Shown here: piece by piece, positions 1 through 5,561 of the stretch
Layout of the letters: every line of letters begins with the position of its first letter
Position numbering within the stretch: position 1 is the stretch's first letter
NCBI GenBank assembly: GCA_002418625.1
Contig: DIEM01000018.1
Coordinates: 54,270 to 79,839 of the forward strand
DNA from: Firmicutes bacterium UBA5774
Lineage (GTDB): Bacteria > Bacillota > Clostridia > Peptostreptococcales > Anaerovoracaceae
Direction of reading: 5' to 3'
DNA length: 25,570 nucleotides
The notes under the pieces: generated by a model
Told to the model about the DNA's origin: nothing
Seen by the model: the letters and a program-made list of their open reading frames with translations, nothing else
Databases searched by the model: none
Translations under genes and position numbers: made by a program

Positions 1-20
1 AGTCCCTCATGCCTCACCAC
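1..20 (+). repeat. 3' tail of a repeat unit cut by the window edge
   Basis: These 20 bases are identical to the last 20 bases of the 50-bp repeat segments ending at 214 and 2860. The copy is followed directly by an A-run and a terminator-like hairpin, as is the copy ending at 214. The rest of this unit lies outside the window. No function is known to me. Confidence 0.8.
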
Positions 21-53
21 AAAAAAAAGACACCCTTAAGAGTGTCTTTTTTT
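21..53. terminator. Bidirectional terminator-like hairpin between repeat units
   Basis: An eight-A run (21-28) is followed by GACACC, the palindrome CTTAAG, AGTGTC and a seven-T run (47-53). The arms pair except for one C/A mismatch next to the centre. With A on one side and T on the other it could stop transcription from either strand. The left flank belongs to one repeat unit and the right flank (TTTTATCTGT) begins the next. Confidence 0.6.
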
Positions 54-69
54 ATCTGTATAACTTTAC

Positions 70-214
70 TGAGGGACTCGAACCCGAAAGGGCGCAAGCG
101 TCTCAGAAACAGCCCGGCGGGCTGTTTCTGAAGCGAGCGGTCCAAGCAGCCTGAAAAGGGCTGTGCAGGACGGTGGACACGATAGTGGACGCGAAGTCCC
201 TCATGCCTCACCAC
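70..214 (+). repeat. Structured intergenic repeat unit, possible small RNA
   Basis: The 134-bp core (70-203) starts with TGAGGGACT and ends with its exact reverse complement AGTCCCTCA. Inside are a perfect 12-bp stem with a 3-base loop (104-130), a CCC-GAAA-GGG mini-hairpin (83-92), a GTCC/GGAC stem enclosing CAGCC/GGCTG (about 140-171) and a GGAC/GTCC hairpin with a 5-base loop (187-199). The 50 bp at 165-214 recur at 2811-2860 with 45 of 50 identical, and the last 20 bp recur at 1-20. A terminator-like hairpin follows at once. It holds no credible protein. It could be a non-autonomous mobile repeat or a small RNA gene; the sequence alone does not decide. Confidence 0.65.
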
Positions 215-216
215 AA

Positions 217-245
217 AACAAAGACACCCTTAAGGGGCGTTTTTA
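217..245. terminator. Terminator-like hairpin after the repeat unit
   Basis: The arms AAAGACACC and GGGCGTTTT flank CTTAAG, pair with one mismatch and one G-U, and are followed by T240-T244. It is the counterpart of the hairpin at 21-53, so the repeat unit and the hairpin travel together. On the plus strand it would end a transcript running through the repeat. Confidence 0.55.
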
Positions 246-324
246 TAGGAACTGACATTGACTGAATTTATTCAGCTTTACGGATACGCCCATTTTTGCC
301 ATTAATGCTGAAAGCATAGTTCTG

Positions 325-351
325 TTGAAAATCCCTGAAGAATGTTATAAC
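325..351 (+). promoter_or_regulatory. Candidate extended -10 promoter for the small membrane protein
   Basis: TTGAAA (325-330) is separated by 15 bases from TATAAC (346-351), which is preceded by TGT, an extended -10 pattern. The spacing is short for sigma-A, but the TGn motif can compensate. A start site near 358 would leave a leader of about 20 bases with the ribosome binding site at 365-370. Confidence 0.4.
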
Positions 352-380
352 ATGATTTTATGTAAAGGAGTTGGGTAACG

Positions 381-632
381 ATGAAAAGAAAACTGTTCCC
401 GAGCATCATCGGTGGTCTTATTGGTTTTATGGTTGGAGTTTTTGTCGGTGGTTACTTCGGTCTTGTTGTGGGTGGAACTTTTTTGGGCGGCCTCGAAATC
501 TACAGACATACCGGCTTTGAAGGATATGAATTAGCCGCATATGTCGGGGCAATAATTGGTGCCCTTGTTGCAACAGTATTCGGAGTAAAACTCGCATTGA
601 AGATTGCTGACAAGACGGAAAAGAAAATGTGA
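381..632 (+). CDS. Small glycine-rich two-helix membrane protein
   Basis: This 83-residue protein has a basic N-terminus (MKRK), a glycine-rich hydrophobic segment at about residues 7-36, a short polar loop with several aromatic residues, and a second helix at about 52-74 that ends in a lysine-rich tail. The GxxxG-like spacing (GGLIG, GVFVGG, VGG) suggests tightly packed helices of the glycine-zipper type. AAGGAG at 365-370 lies 10 bases before the ATG. A strong terminator follows and a promoter candidate precedes it, so it is probably a single-gene transcript lying between repeat copies. I do not recognise the family and assign no function. Confidence 0.75.
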   Translation: MKRKLFPSIIGGLIGFMVGVFVGGYFGLVVGGTFLGGLEIYRHTGFEGYELAAYVGAIIGALVATVFGVKLALKIADKTEKKM

Positions 633-642
633 CACAGGAAAA

Positions 643-689
643 AACCAGCCATGTTCAAGCTTTTCGCTTGGCATGACTGGTCTCTTTTT
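643..689 (+). terminator. Rho-independent terminator of the small membrane protein gene
   Basis: A long stem pairs ACCAG with CTGGT, CATG with CATG and CAAGC with GCTTG around a TTTTC loop, with one or two mismatches. It is followed by a T-run at 685-689. It begins about 10 bases after the stop codon. Confidence 0.8.
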
Positions 690-734
690 GCCCCCGTTTG
701 AAGCTGTTCACTTGGTTTTTTGTTCAATCCCTAA

Positions 735-801
735 GTGAACGCCTCCTTGGGGGTGTCTTTGTTTTATCTGTGCAGGACGGCGGACACAATAGTGAACGTG
801 A
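735..801 (+). repeat. Diverged, internally deleted copy of the repeat with hairpin
   Basis: A hairpin (about 740-757) resembling those at 21-53 and 217-245 is followed by TTTTATCTGT, as after the hairpin at 21-53. The sequence then jumps to a relative of 165-194 (772-801, 26 of 30 identical). The structured part equivalent to about 58-162 is missing, and CTGT stands at both ends of the missing piece. The conserved 20-bp tail is not recognisable. From 802 to 923 I see nothing functional. Confidence 0.55.
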
Positions 802-923
802 TTTTGACCTGTGTTTTCCCAAACTGTTATACCCCACGCATGCTGTCTTATCGGACAGATTGTTCCCCATTTTTTTAAGTGGTTATATGGACCGCTTATT
901 TTCATCATGTTATTGTCTGGATA

Positions 924-1226
924 TCATGCATCAATTTTAGAATTTATGCAAATTCCGGCAGGTTCCCCTCTGCAACCGCACAAGTTCGATATTTTGATAT
1001 CCATAGTAAAATCACAGATTTTGTCCATCTTCTCGTAGATTTCTGCGATGAGCTCTAGTACTTTGCTATTCTCCCCTCGAACAACGGTTGACAAGATACC
1101 GATTTCATTCTCCAGGCCTGACGCTTGGATGATGTCTAGAACCTGATGTATTTCTCCGAGGTATTCGATGCTCCCGATCGGTACAAAAGAAATCTGACAG
1201 GAAGCTGTTTTTTCTTCAAAATTCAT
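924..1226 (-). CDS. Thiamine-binding protein, MTH1187/YqgV family
   Basis: This 100-residue protein matches the Thiamine_BP (DUF77) family in length and signature: an SCQISFVPIG-type first strand, then LDIIQASGLE, LSTVVRGE, a helix EIYEKMDK and a final strand with MDIKISNLCGC. Family members have a ferredoxin-like fold, form multimers and bind thiamine or related compounds in the cytoplasm; their physiological role is unclear. I start it at the ATG at 1226, six bases after AGGAGG (1233-1238). The upstream in-frame ATG at 1232 touches the Shine-Dalgarno sequence. It lies 32 bases downstream of the FAD oxidase gene and is probably cotranscribed with it. Confidence 0.85.
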   Translation of the reverse strand: MNFEEKTASCQISFVPIGSIEYLGEIHQVLDIIQASGLENEIGILSTVVRGENSKVLELIAEIYEKMDKICDFTMDIKISNLCGCRGEPAGICINSKIDA

Positions 1227-1258
1227 ATACATCCTCCTATATTGCCCGTTATTTAAAT

Positions 1259-2602
1259 TTATAAGTAAAGAGGCATGAGTAAAAAAATCAAACTTAGACC
1301 CCGTGCCGCTCGGCATGTTCTGTCATAAAGTTCTCGGAATATATTATCCGGGTCTGTCCTGTTTTTGACGGTTATATAATTTTCCTTATTCCATACCGTC
1401 CAAAATTCTTCTTCAGTGTAAAAATTGGTAGAAATAAGAGTTTTAATGGCGCCAATTTCCATTAACTTCTTTTCAATGATCCCATAATAATATTCCGGAT
1501 TTTTTCTGCGCATACCATACAATGCGATGTCAAGAAACAGTTCATCACGAAGCTTGCTTAGAAATTCATCGCTGATCCACTCATATCGATGGACTACTTT
1601 GTAGGGCACGCACCATAAAGGGAATTGATCCACCTCTTTTTCATACCATTCCATAAACTCGTCCATCTTAGAGAAAGGGATGAAGGTATCGACTGTAACG
1701 GGCATAGCCTGTTTCGGAATGATTCTCCGAAAGATGTTTGCAAATCTCAATGCGCTGTTTGAGCTTGTCAATCTTCCGAACAAAATTCGTAAAATAAAAG
1801 ATTGCGGATGAACATTGGTAACGCCTTTATTATATCTGAAATAATAATCCGGTGTTTTCAGATAATCTTCTTTTCTCTTTGCGGTGCTGGCAAAGTAGAT
1901 TCGGGTCCAATCATAATTATGGGTGTACGGTGCCTCATCGACAAATTCTCCGGCGCTAAGTACATACTTTCCGGGAGAATGAATGATCCCGTCCATAAAA
2001 TCAAGATCCTGGCTTTTATAATGGGCCCAGATTGCTACTTTATAATCCTTCAGTGTGCTGTACTTATGATAGGTAATCTTCACATATTTTTTTGCAGGCA
2101 TCAGACGGAATTTGAGCAATGTAATGATCCCCAATGTTCCGAAAGTCCCATGGACCATCTGAAAGATCAGTTTATTTTCATTTTCCGGAGTGCAGACAAG
2201 GACTTCACCTTTTGCTGTGACAACTTCATATTCCAGACAGTTGTCATGAAACCCCCCGTATTTATAGGACATGGATTCGATGGAGCATCCAGCAACAGCC
2301 CCTCCAATTGTGATCGTTTTCAATTCGGAGACTTCAGCCGGCACCAGATCGTGCTTTATCGTGGCTGCTACCAGCTTTTCAAAGGTCACTCCAGGCTCAG
2401 CGATGCAAATCAGATTTTCTTTGTCTATCAGCAGAATTTCATCGAGGTCGCCTATATCCAGTTTTTCCTCCGCGTATTTTTTATCTTTGGCCTTCGGAAC
2501 CAGATGAGATACTGTTTTTTTCTCCAGCGAGATCGGCGAAGTATGTTTGTTTTTCTTAAACTGACTGATGATCCTGCTGACCTTTTCCTCATGAGAAACC
2601 AT
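1259..2602 (-). CDS. FAD-binding PCMH-type oxidoreductase
   Basis: This 447-residue protein has an N-terminal FAD_binding_4 (PCMH) domain. Visible hallmarks are the strand ending CIAEPGVTFEKLV, the TIGGAVAGCSIES loop that contacts the FAD pyrophosphate, the EYEVVTAKGEVL strand and the HGTFGTLGIITLLKFRL segment. The long C-terminal half resembles the DHCR24-like branch of the superfamily, but the substrate cannot be inferred. No transmembrane segment or signal peptide is seen. The ATG at 2602 fits the GAGGGG about 10 bases upstream; a longer frame would only translate the Shine-Dalgarno region. It is followed by the thiamine-binding protein gene and overlapped by 14 bases with a possible small upstream frame. 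Confidence 0.85.
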   Translation of the reverse strand: MVSHEEKVSRIISQFKKNKHTSPISLEKKTVSHLVPKAKDKKYAEEKLDIGDLDEILLIDKENLICIAEPGVTFEKLVAATIKHDLVPAEVSELKTITIGGAVAGCSIESMSYKYGGFHDNCLEYEVVTAKGEVLVCTPENENKLIFQMVHGTFGTLGIITLLKFRLMPAKKYVKITYHKYSTLKDYKVAIWAHYKSQDLDFMDGIIHSPGKYVLSAGEFVDEAPYTHNYDWTRIYFASTAKRKEDYLKTPDYYFRYNKGVTNVHPQSFILRILFGRLTSSNSALRFANIFRRIIPKQAMPVTVDTFIPFSKMDEFMEWYEKEVDQFPLWCVPYKVVHRYEWISDEFLSKLRDELFLDIALYGMRRKNPEYYYGIIEKKLMEIGAIKTLISTNFYTEEEFWTVWNKENYITVKNRTDPDNIFRELYDRTCRAARGLSLIFLLMPLYL

Positions 2603-2801
2603 TTTTGATTTGCCCCCTCTCATGCACATCGGGCTGTTGACGTTTTCTATGCTTCAGGAAGTACAAATGACTGCCCATGACAAAAGACGAAGCAAATGCT
2701 GCTATCAAACAGCCGATCCTGGTGTAAAAATAATCTTCATATGTAACCCACCCGAATTTCCATTTTATGTTGCAGCTTCGGTATGGTCTTTTATTTTGCA
2801 T
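2589..2801 (-). CDS. Possible small single-pass membrane protein
   Basis: This 70-residue frame has a polar aromatic N-terminus, one hydrophobic segment at about residues 30-50 and a strongly basic tail (KHRKRQ), giving a plausible single-pass topology with the C-terminus inside. It ends 14 bases inside the FAD oxidase gene, an arrangement common in operons. Against it, no convincing ribosome binding site precedes the ATG at 2801, it matches no family I know, and it begins just beside a repeat copy. It may be a decayed gene end or chance. Confidence 0.35.
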   Translation of the reverse strand: MQNKRPYRSCNIKWKFGWVTYEDYFYTRIGCLIAAFASSFVMGSHLYFLKHRKRQQPDVHERGQIKNGFS

Positions 2802-2810
2802 CCGCTTGAA

Positions 2811-2860
2811 GCAGGACTGCGGACACGCCTGTGGACGCGAAGTCCCTCATGCCTCACCAC
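2811..2860 (+). repeat. Solo copy of the 50-bp repeat end
   Basis: The 50 bases match 165-214 at 45 positions; all differences lie in the first 20 bases and the last 30 are identical. Neither the matching inverted end (TGAGGGACT) nor the A-run and terminator hairpin is present. It sits between the stop of the downstream-facing hypothetical gene (2865) and the region before the FAD oxidase, so minus-strand transcription would cross it. Confidence 0.75.
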
Positions 2861-2864
2861 CTGA

Positions 2865-3332
2865 TCATTCCGTTCCGGATCTATATGCTTCATACTTTTC
2901 CTTAAAAATATCCTTGTTTTTTAAATGGATCGTGATGGCCGCGTTGTAGTTGTTGAAATCATTTGAATAGATTGAGGATGGGTATGAAGCGTTTCCATGC
3001 ATTTTATTATTGAGGTTTCTGAGGATTATTGCAAGTATCTCAATCGTTCTTCTCAGGCTTTTGACATAATCCCTGAGCGCCATCTGAAACTCATGCTCTT
3101 TTGTTCCCGCAGGAATATCAAGCTTTCCCATCCTTCCGATCAAGTCGTCCAACTGCTGTAAAACATCAATGGCGGCATTGTGGAGCGGCTCGTAATTTTT
3201 GCGTTTGAACAGCCCTTCCAGCGAGAATTTCATAATCTGCATATAAGCATTATGCACATCTATATACTTATTGGATATATCTGTAAGCTCCATTTTCAAT
3301 CCAATCAAATCATGATCCACTATGGCATTCAT
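2865..3332 (-). CDS. Uncharacterised helical protein
   Basis: This 155-residue soluble protein is mostly predicted helix with many Leu, Ile, Asn and Lys. It has a central stretch of regularly spaced hydrophobics (DVLQQLDDLIGRMGKL; LRRTIEILAIILRNL) that could form a helical bundle. No signal peptide, membrane segment or catalytic motif is visible, and I do not recognise the family. The ATG at 3332 is placed by GGAGG about 7 bases upstream; a longer frame from 3365 would begin upstream of that site. It has its own promoter candidate and lies next to a repeat copy, with no clear operon partner. Confidence 0.65.
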   Translation of the reverse strand: MNAIVDHDLIGLKMELTDISNKYIDVHNAYMQIMKFSLEGLFKRKNYEPLHNAAIDVLQQLDDLIGRMGKLDIPAGTKEHEFQMALRDYVKSLRRTIEILAIILRNLNNKMHGNASYPSSIYSNDFNNYNAAITIHLKNKDIFKEKYEAYRSGTE

Positions 3333-3366
3333 GTCATTTCCTCCAGCATTCATTAAAAATTGCAAT

Positions 3367-3375
3367 TTTATAGCA
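3367..3375 (-). promoter_or_regulatory. Candidate extended -10 element for the 155-residue protein gene
   Basis: Read on the minus strand, TGC precedes TATAAA, which matches the extended -10 pattern. No good -35 is present. Transcription would start near 3360 and give a leader of about 28 bases before the ATG at 3332. Confidence 0.4.
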
Positions 3376-3434
3376 TATAATTATCCATTAAAAAGATATC
3401 ACTTCTCAAAAAATAAATCAAATTTTATCGGAAC

Positions 3435-3464
3435 ACCACATTTATGTTTAGAAACATGAGTGGT
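3435..3464. promoter_or_regulatory. Operator-like dyad upstream of the AI-2E-type permease
   Basis: A perfect ATGTTT-AG-AAACAT dyad (3444-3457) is nested inside ACCAC (3435-3439) and GTGGT (3460-3464). It covers the presumed -35 of the permease promoter and also lies upstream of the divergent gene starting at 3332. It shares 11 of 15 positions with the CodY consensus AATTTTCWGAAAATT, too few to name the regulator. A T-rich stretch follows on the plus strand, so a terminator is possible, but there is no upstream plus-strand gene close by for it to serve. Confidence 0.4.
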
Positions 3465-3477
3465 TTTATGGTATTCT
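3449..3477 (+). promoter_or_regulatory. Candidate promoter of the AI-2E-type permease
   Basis: TAGAAA (3449-3454, four of six consensus positions) is 17 bases from TATTCT (3472-3477), which is preceded by TGG as an extended -10. It lies about 40 bases before the ATG and its -35 is inside the dyad at 3435-3464. Confidence 0.4.
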
Positions 3478-3518
3478 ATTACTGTGAATCTATAACATGA
3501 AGGGAGACTGGAATAAAC

Positions 3519-4730
3519 ATGAAATACAGGATCGACAGGCAAAGCTGGCAGGATATGCTGAAAATTCTCACGATAATCATAATAGCCATCCTTTTTTACA
3601 AATTCATGGACAATGTCGATGCGCCATTCCAGTTTGCCGGTGATAAGCTTCAAGCGATTTGGGGCGTCATAACACCCTTTATATATGCCGCGCTGTTCGC
3701 TTACATCCTTTCCCCTGTCGTCGCTTTCGCCGAGGAGCATTTTCTGGAGCGAATCATCGTTAAAGACCGTTTTCCGGCAATGAAACGCGTCATTGCAACA
3801 CTGCTTGTCTATCTGATACTTACTGCCCTGATATCAGGCGCTATCGTATACATCCTCCCGGAGATCATTAAAAGCATCACCGATCTTTTGAACAGCGTGC
3901 CTGGCTTCGCAGCCAGTATCGAGGATTGGCTCAACCAAATGAATCGCAATGTCTACAGCGATGACGCAAGTTTTTTTGCCGTCAAGAGCGTGGAGCTGCT
4001 CAATGAGCTGTTCAGAACTCTGGGAAACGAAACAGCTGAGATCGCCAATGCCGCTATCCTCGCAGCGCTTGGTCTGGCCGGAAATATCGTTGTTTTTGTA
4101 TTTGCCGCGATCATATCCGCTTATATGATCATCTCCCAGGAATATTGGATCAAGGGATCGCGAACCATCGTCAATGCGCTGTTCGGTCGAAAAGCACTCG
4201 TCCGGTATGAGCTTTTCTGGCGTAAAATGAACAGAACCTTCATAAAATTCATTCTGGGCAAAGCAATCGCATCCCTGATCATGGGTGTGCTCTGCTTCAT
4301 GATCCTGATTATCTTGAATGCGCCATACGCACTCTTTATAAGCGTCATCTTCGGCATCACCAACATGATTCCATATCTGGGACCTCTCATTGGCGAGATC
4401 CTTGGCGGCCTGATCGTCGCCATGGTGGATCCGCTGCTTGGCTTGTGGGTCTTCCTGCTTCTCATGGGACTCCAGCAGTTCGATGCGTTTCTGTTCACTC
4501 CAAAGCTTGTTGGCAATGCACTCAGGATCAGTCCGGTCTGGGTCATATTCGCCATACTCCTCGGCGGACAATTATTCGGCATCATCGGGATGCTGTTCGC
4601 ATCCCCACTCATGGCCGTCATCATGGACATCCTCGACCATTACATCAGAAAACGCCTGAAAAATCGTTCGAATCCCTATCCGAAGGACCAGAATTGCTAC
4701 ATCAGTCCGCGGAATATTTCCTCGAAATGA
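3519..4730 (+). CDS. AI-2E family transporter (PerM/YdiK type permease)
   Basis: This 403-residue integral membrane protein has the usual layout of the AI-2E_transport family. There are two hydrophobic segments near residues 13-28 and 45-65, a third near 87-108, a long soluble segment (about 110-170), then a cluster of helices from about 175 to 375. Family hallmarks include the MIPYLGPLIGEILGG stretch and FTPKLVGNALRISPVWVI followed by a Gly-rich helix (LGGQLFGIIGMLFASPLMAV). Despite the family name, most members are not autoinducer transporters; some are Na+/H+ antiporters, so the substrate is unknown. AGGGAG lies about 12 bases before the ATG. Its last 29 bases overlap the end of the convergent gene. 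Confidence 0.9.
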   Translation: MKYRIDRQSWQDMLKILTIIIIAILFYKFMDNVDAPFQFAGDKLQAIWGVITPFIYAALFAYILSPVVAFAEEHFLERIIVKDRFPAMKRVIATLLVYLILTALISGAIVYILPEIIKSITDLLNSVPGFAASIEDWLNQMNRNVYSDDASFFAVKSVELLNELFRTLGNETAEIANAAILAALGLAGNIVVFVFAAIISAYMIISQEYWIKGSRTIVNALFGRKALVRYELFWRKMNRTFIKFILGKAIASLIMGVLCFMILIILNAPYALFISVIFGITNMIPYLGPLIGEILGGLIVAMVDPLLGLWVFLLLMGLQQFDAFLFTPKLVGNALRISPVWVIFAILLGGQLFGIIGMLFASPLMAVIMDILDHYIRKRLKNRSNPYPKDQNCYISPRNISSK

Positions 4731-5298
4731 TCGTCTCCTTCGTCAGCGCGTCGCGAATCATGATTTCACAATCAAGTTTGTCTCCTGCGATCGCCTGATA
4801 AGTCATGGCCGAAATACCGATCTCGAGAATGATCGATTCCCCTCCTGATCCATATCCGTCGCGATCGACGTCGGCTATGATTGAAGAGAATCCGTTATCT
4901 GCGGCAACTGCTATTATATATGGTTCTTCCTCAGTTCCGACGGTCTCGTCCAGGACTCTGCCGGTTCCTTTTATCGCCTCTTGCCTCATTTCATCGTATT
5001 TTGGCTTGGTCATCGTGATTGTTATTGAGCCATCACTGTTGACTTCGACTTTTCTGAAGCCTGTTTTTTCCTTGTACTCTTTGGCGTCAAAAGCTTTGAT
5101 TTCTTCTTCCGCAAATACGATCGCCGGTAATCTCACGTCTTCATACAGAAGACTGTCCAGTCTGGAGCCTCAGGTATATCCTGAGCATGCAGCCTGATCG
5201 CCGTTGCTCCCTGACGAAATATTCAGCATGTCACTGCCGAAGACCGCAATTAAAACCGCTATTAAAAGCGTCAGCACCGATGCAAATAATGCTTTCAT
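4702..5298 (-). pseudogene. Membrane-anchored exported protein interrupted by an in-frame TGA
   Basis: From the ATG at 5298 (GGGGGA seven bases upstream) the frame encodes a lysine followed by a hydrophobic anchor or signal at about residues 3-21 and a polar Ser/Gly/Asn linker with Cys38. It then meets TGA at codon 43 (5170-5172). The same frame continues open for 155 more codons, giving an acidic domain with beta-rich stretches (SITITMTK) and a Lys-Tyr-Ser-Ala-Asp end. No Shine-Dalgarno sequence precedes the later GTG at 5136, so separate translation of the second part is unlikely. It could be a nonsense mutation, a sequencing error, readthrough or a selenocysteine codon. A five-pair hairpin soon after the TGA does not resemble a bacterial SECIS. 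I do not recognise the family; only export or anchoring is inferred. Confidence 0.6.
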
Positions 5299-5453
5299 CC
5301 TCTTTCCCCCAATGCTTCTTATCCTTTGTGTTATTAATAATATGATTTTTATACCCGCCCGTACAGTATCTAATCTTTCAAATTTAACCGCTATCGGTGA
5401 TCATGAGATCAAAAAAACTCGATCCGATATGACTGGCAACAAATTGCCTTGAC

Positions 5454-5479
5454 CATTGAAACGACTTGACATTTCAATG
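5454..5479. promoter_or_regulatory. Inverted repeat over the -35 of the trkH-type gene
   Basis: CATTGAAA (5454-5461) and TTTCAATG (5472-5479) form a perfect 8-bp dyad with 10 bases between the arms. The spacer ends with the TTGACA -35 hexamer, so a dimeric repressor bound here would block RNA polymerase. I cannot name the regulator. Confidence 0.5.
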
Positions 5480-5494
5480 CCGGAACTATAGAAT
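5466..5494 (+). promoter_or_regulatory. Strong sigma-A promoter of the trkH-type gene
   Basis: A perfect TTGACA (5466-5471) is separated by 17 bases from TAGAAT (5489-5494, five of six). It is the best promoter match in the window. Transcription would start near 5501, giving a leader of about 60 bases before the ATG at 5562. Confidence 0.7.
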
Positions 5495-5510
5495 TTACGC
5501 AGTGCAGACA

Positions 5511-5544
5511 GATGCGATACGTCGGCAGCTGCCTGCGACGCATC
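5511..5544 (+). promoter_or_regulatory. Leader hairpin before the trkH-type gene
   Basis: GATGC (5511-5515) pairs with GCATC (5540-5544), and inside it GTCG-GCAG pairs with CTGC-GAC around a short loop with one bulged G. It is in the predicted 5' leader and ends six bases before the Shine-Dalgarno sequence (5550-5554). No T-run follows, so it is not a terminator. It may affect mRNA stability or ribosome access. Confidence 0.4.
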
Positions 5545-5561
5545 TTCACGGAGGCTTCTGA

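Noticed and set aside
68..205. tRNA-like sequence: minus-strand GGGTTCGAGTCCC resembles a T-arm
   Set aside because: Only three T-stem pairs form, and no anticodon arm, D-arm or CCA-adjacent acceptor of normal size can be drawn. The 9-bp outer pairing encloses about 116 bases, too many for a tRNA.
1802..2608. 268-codon plus-strand open frame opposite the FAD oxidase
   Set aside because: It is fully antisense to a recognisable oxidoreductase and has an implausible Phe/Cys-rich composition.
1..3400. Insertion sequence or integron carrying the repeats
   Set aside because: No transposase, integrase or target-site duplication is visible; the inverted ends of the repeat are short and only one unit has both.
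3834..4630. Long minus-strand open frames inside the AI-2E-type permease gene
   Set aside because: They are antisense to a well-supported gene, lack ribosome binding sites and have compositions (His, Glu, Asp or Met-rich) typical of shadow translations.
5130..5172. SECIS element after the in-frame TGA
   Set aside because: The only nearby hairpin is a 5-bp AGACT/AGTCT stem with a GGAC loop starting about eight bases after the TGA. It lacks the apical GGU features of bacterial SECIS elements.
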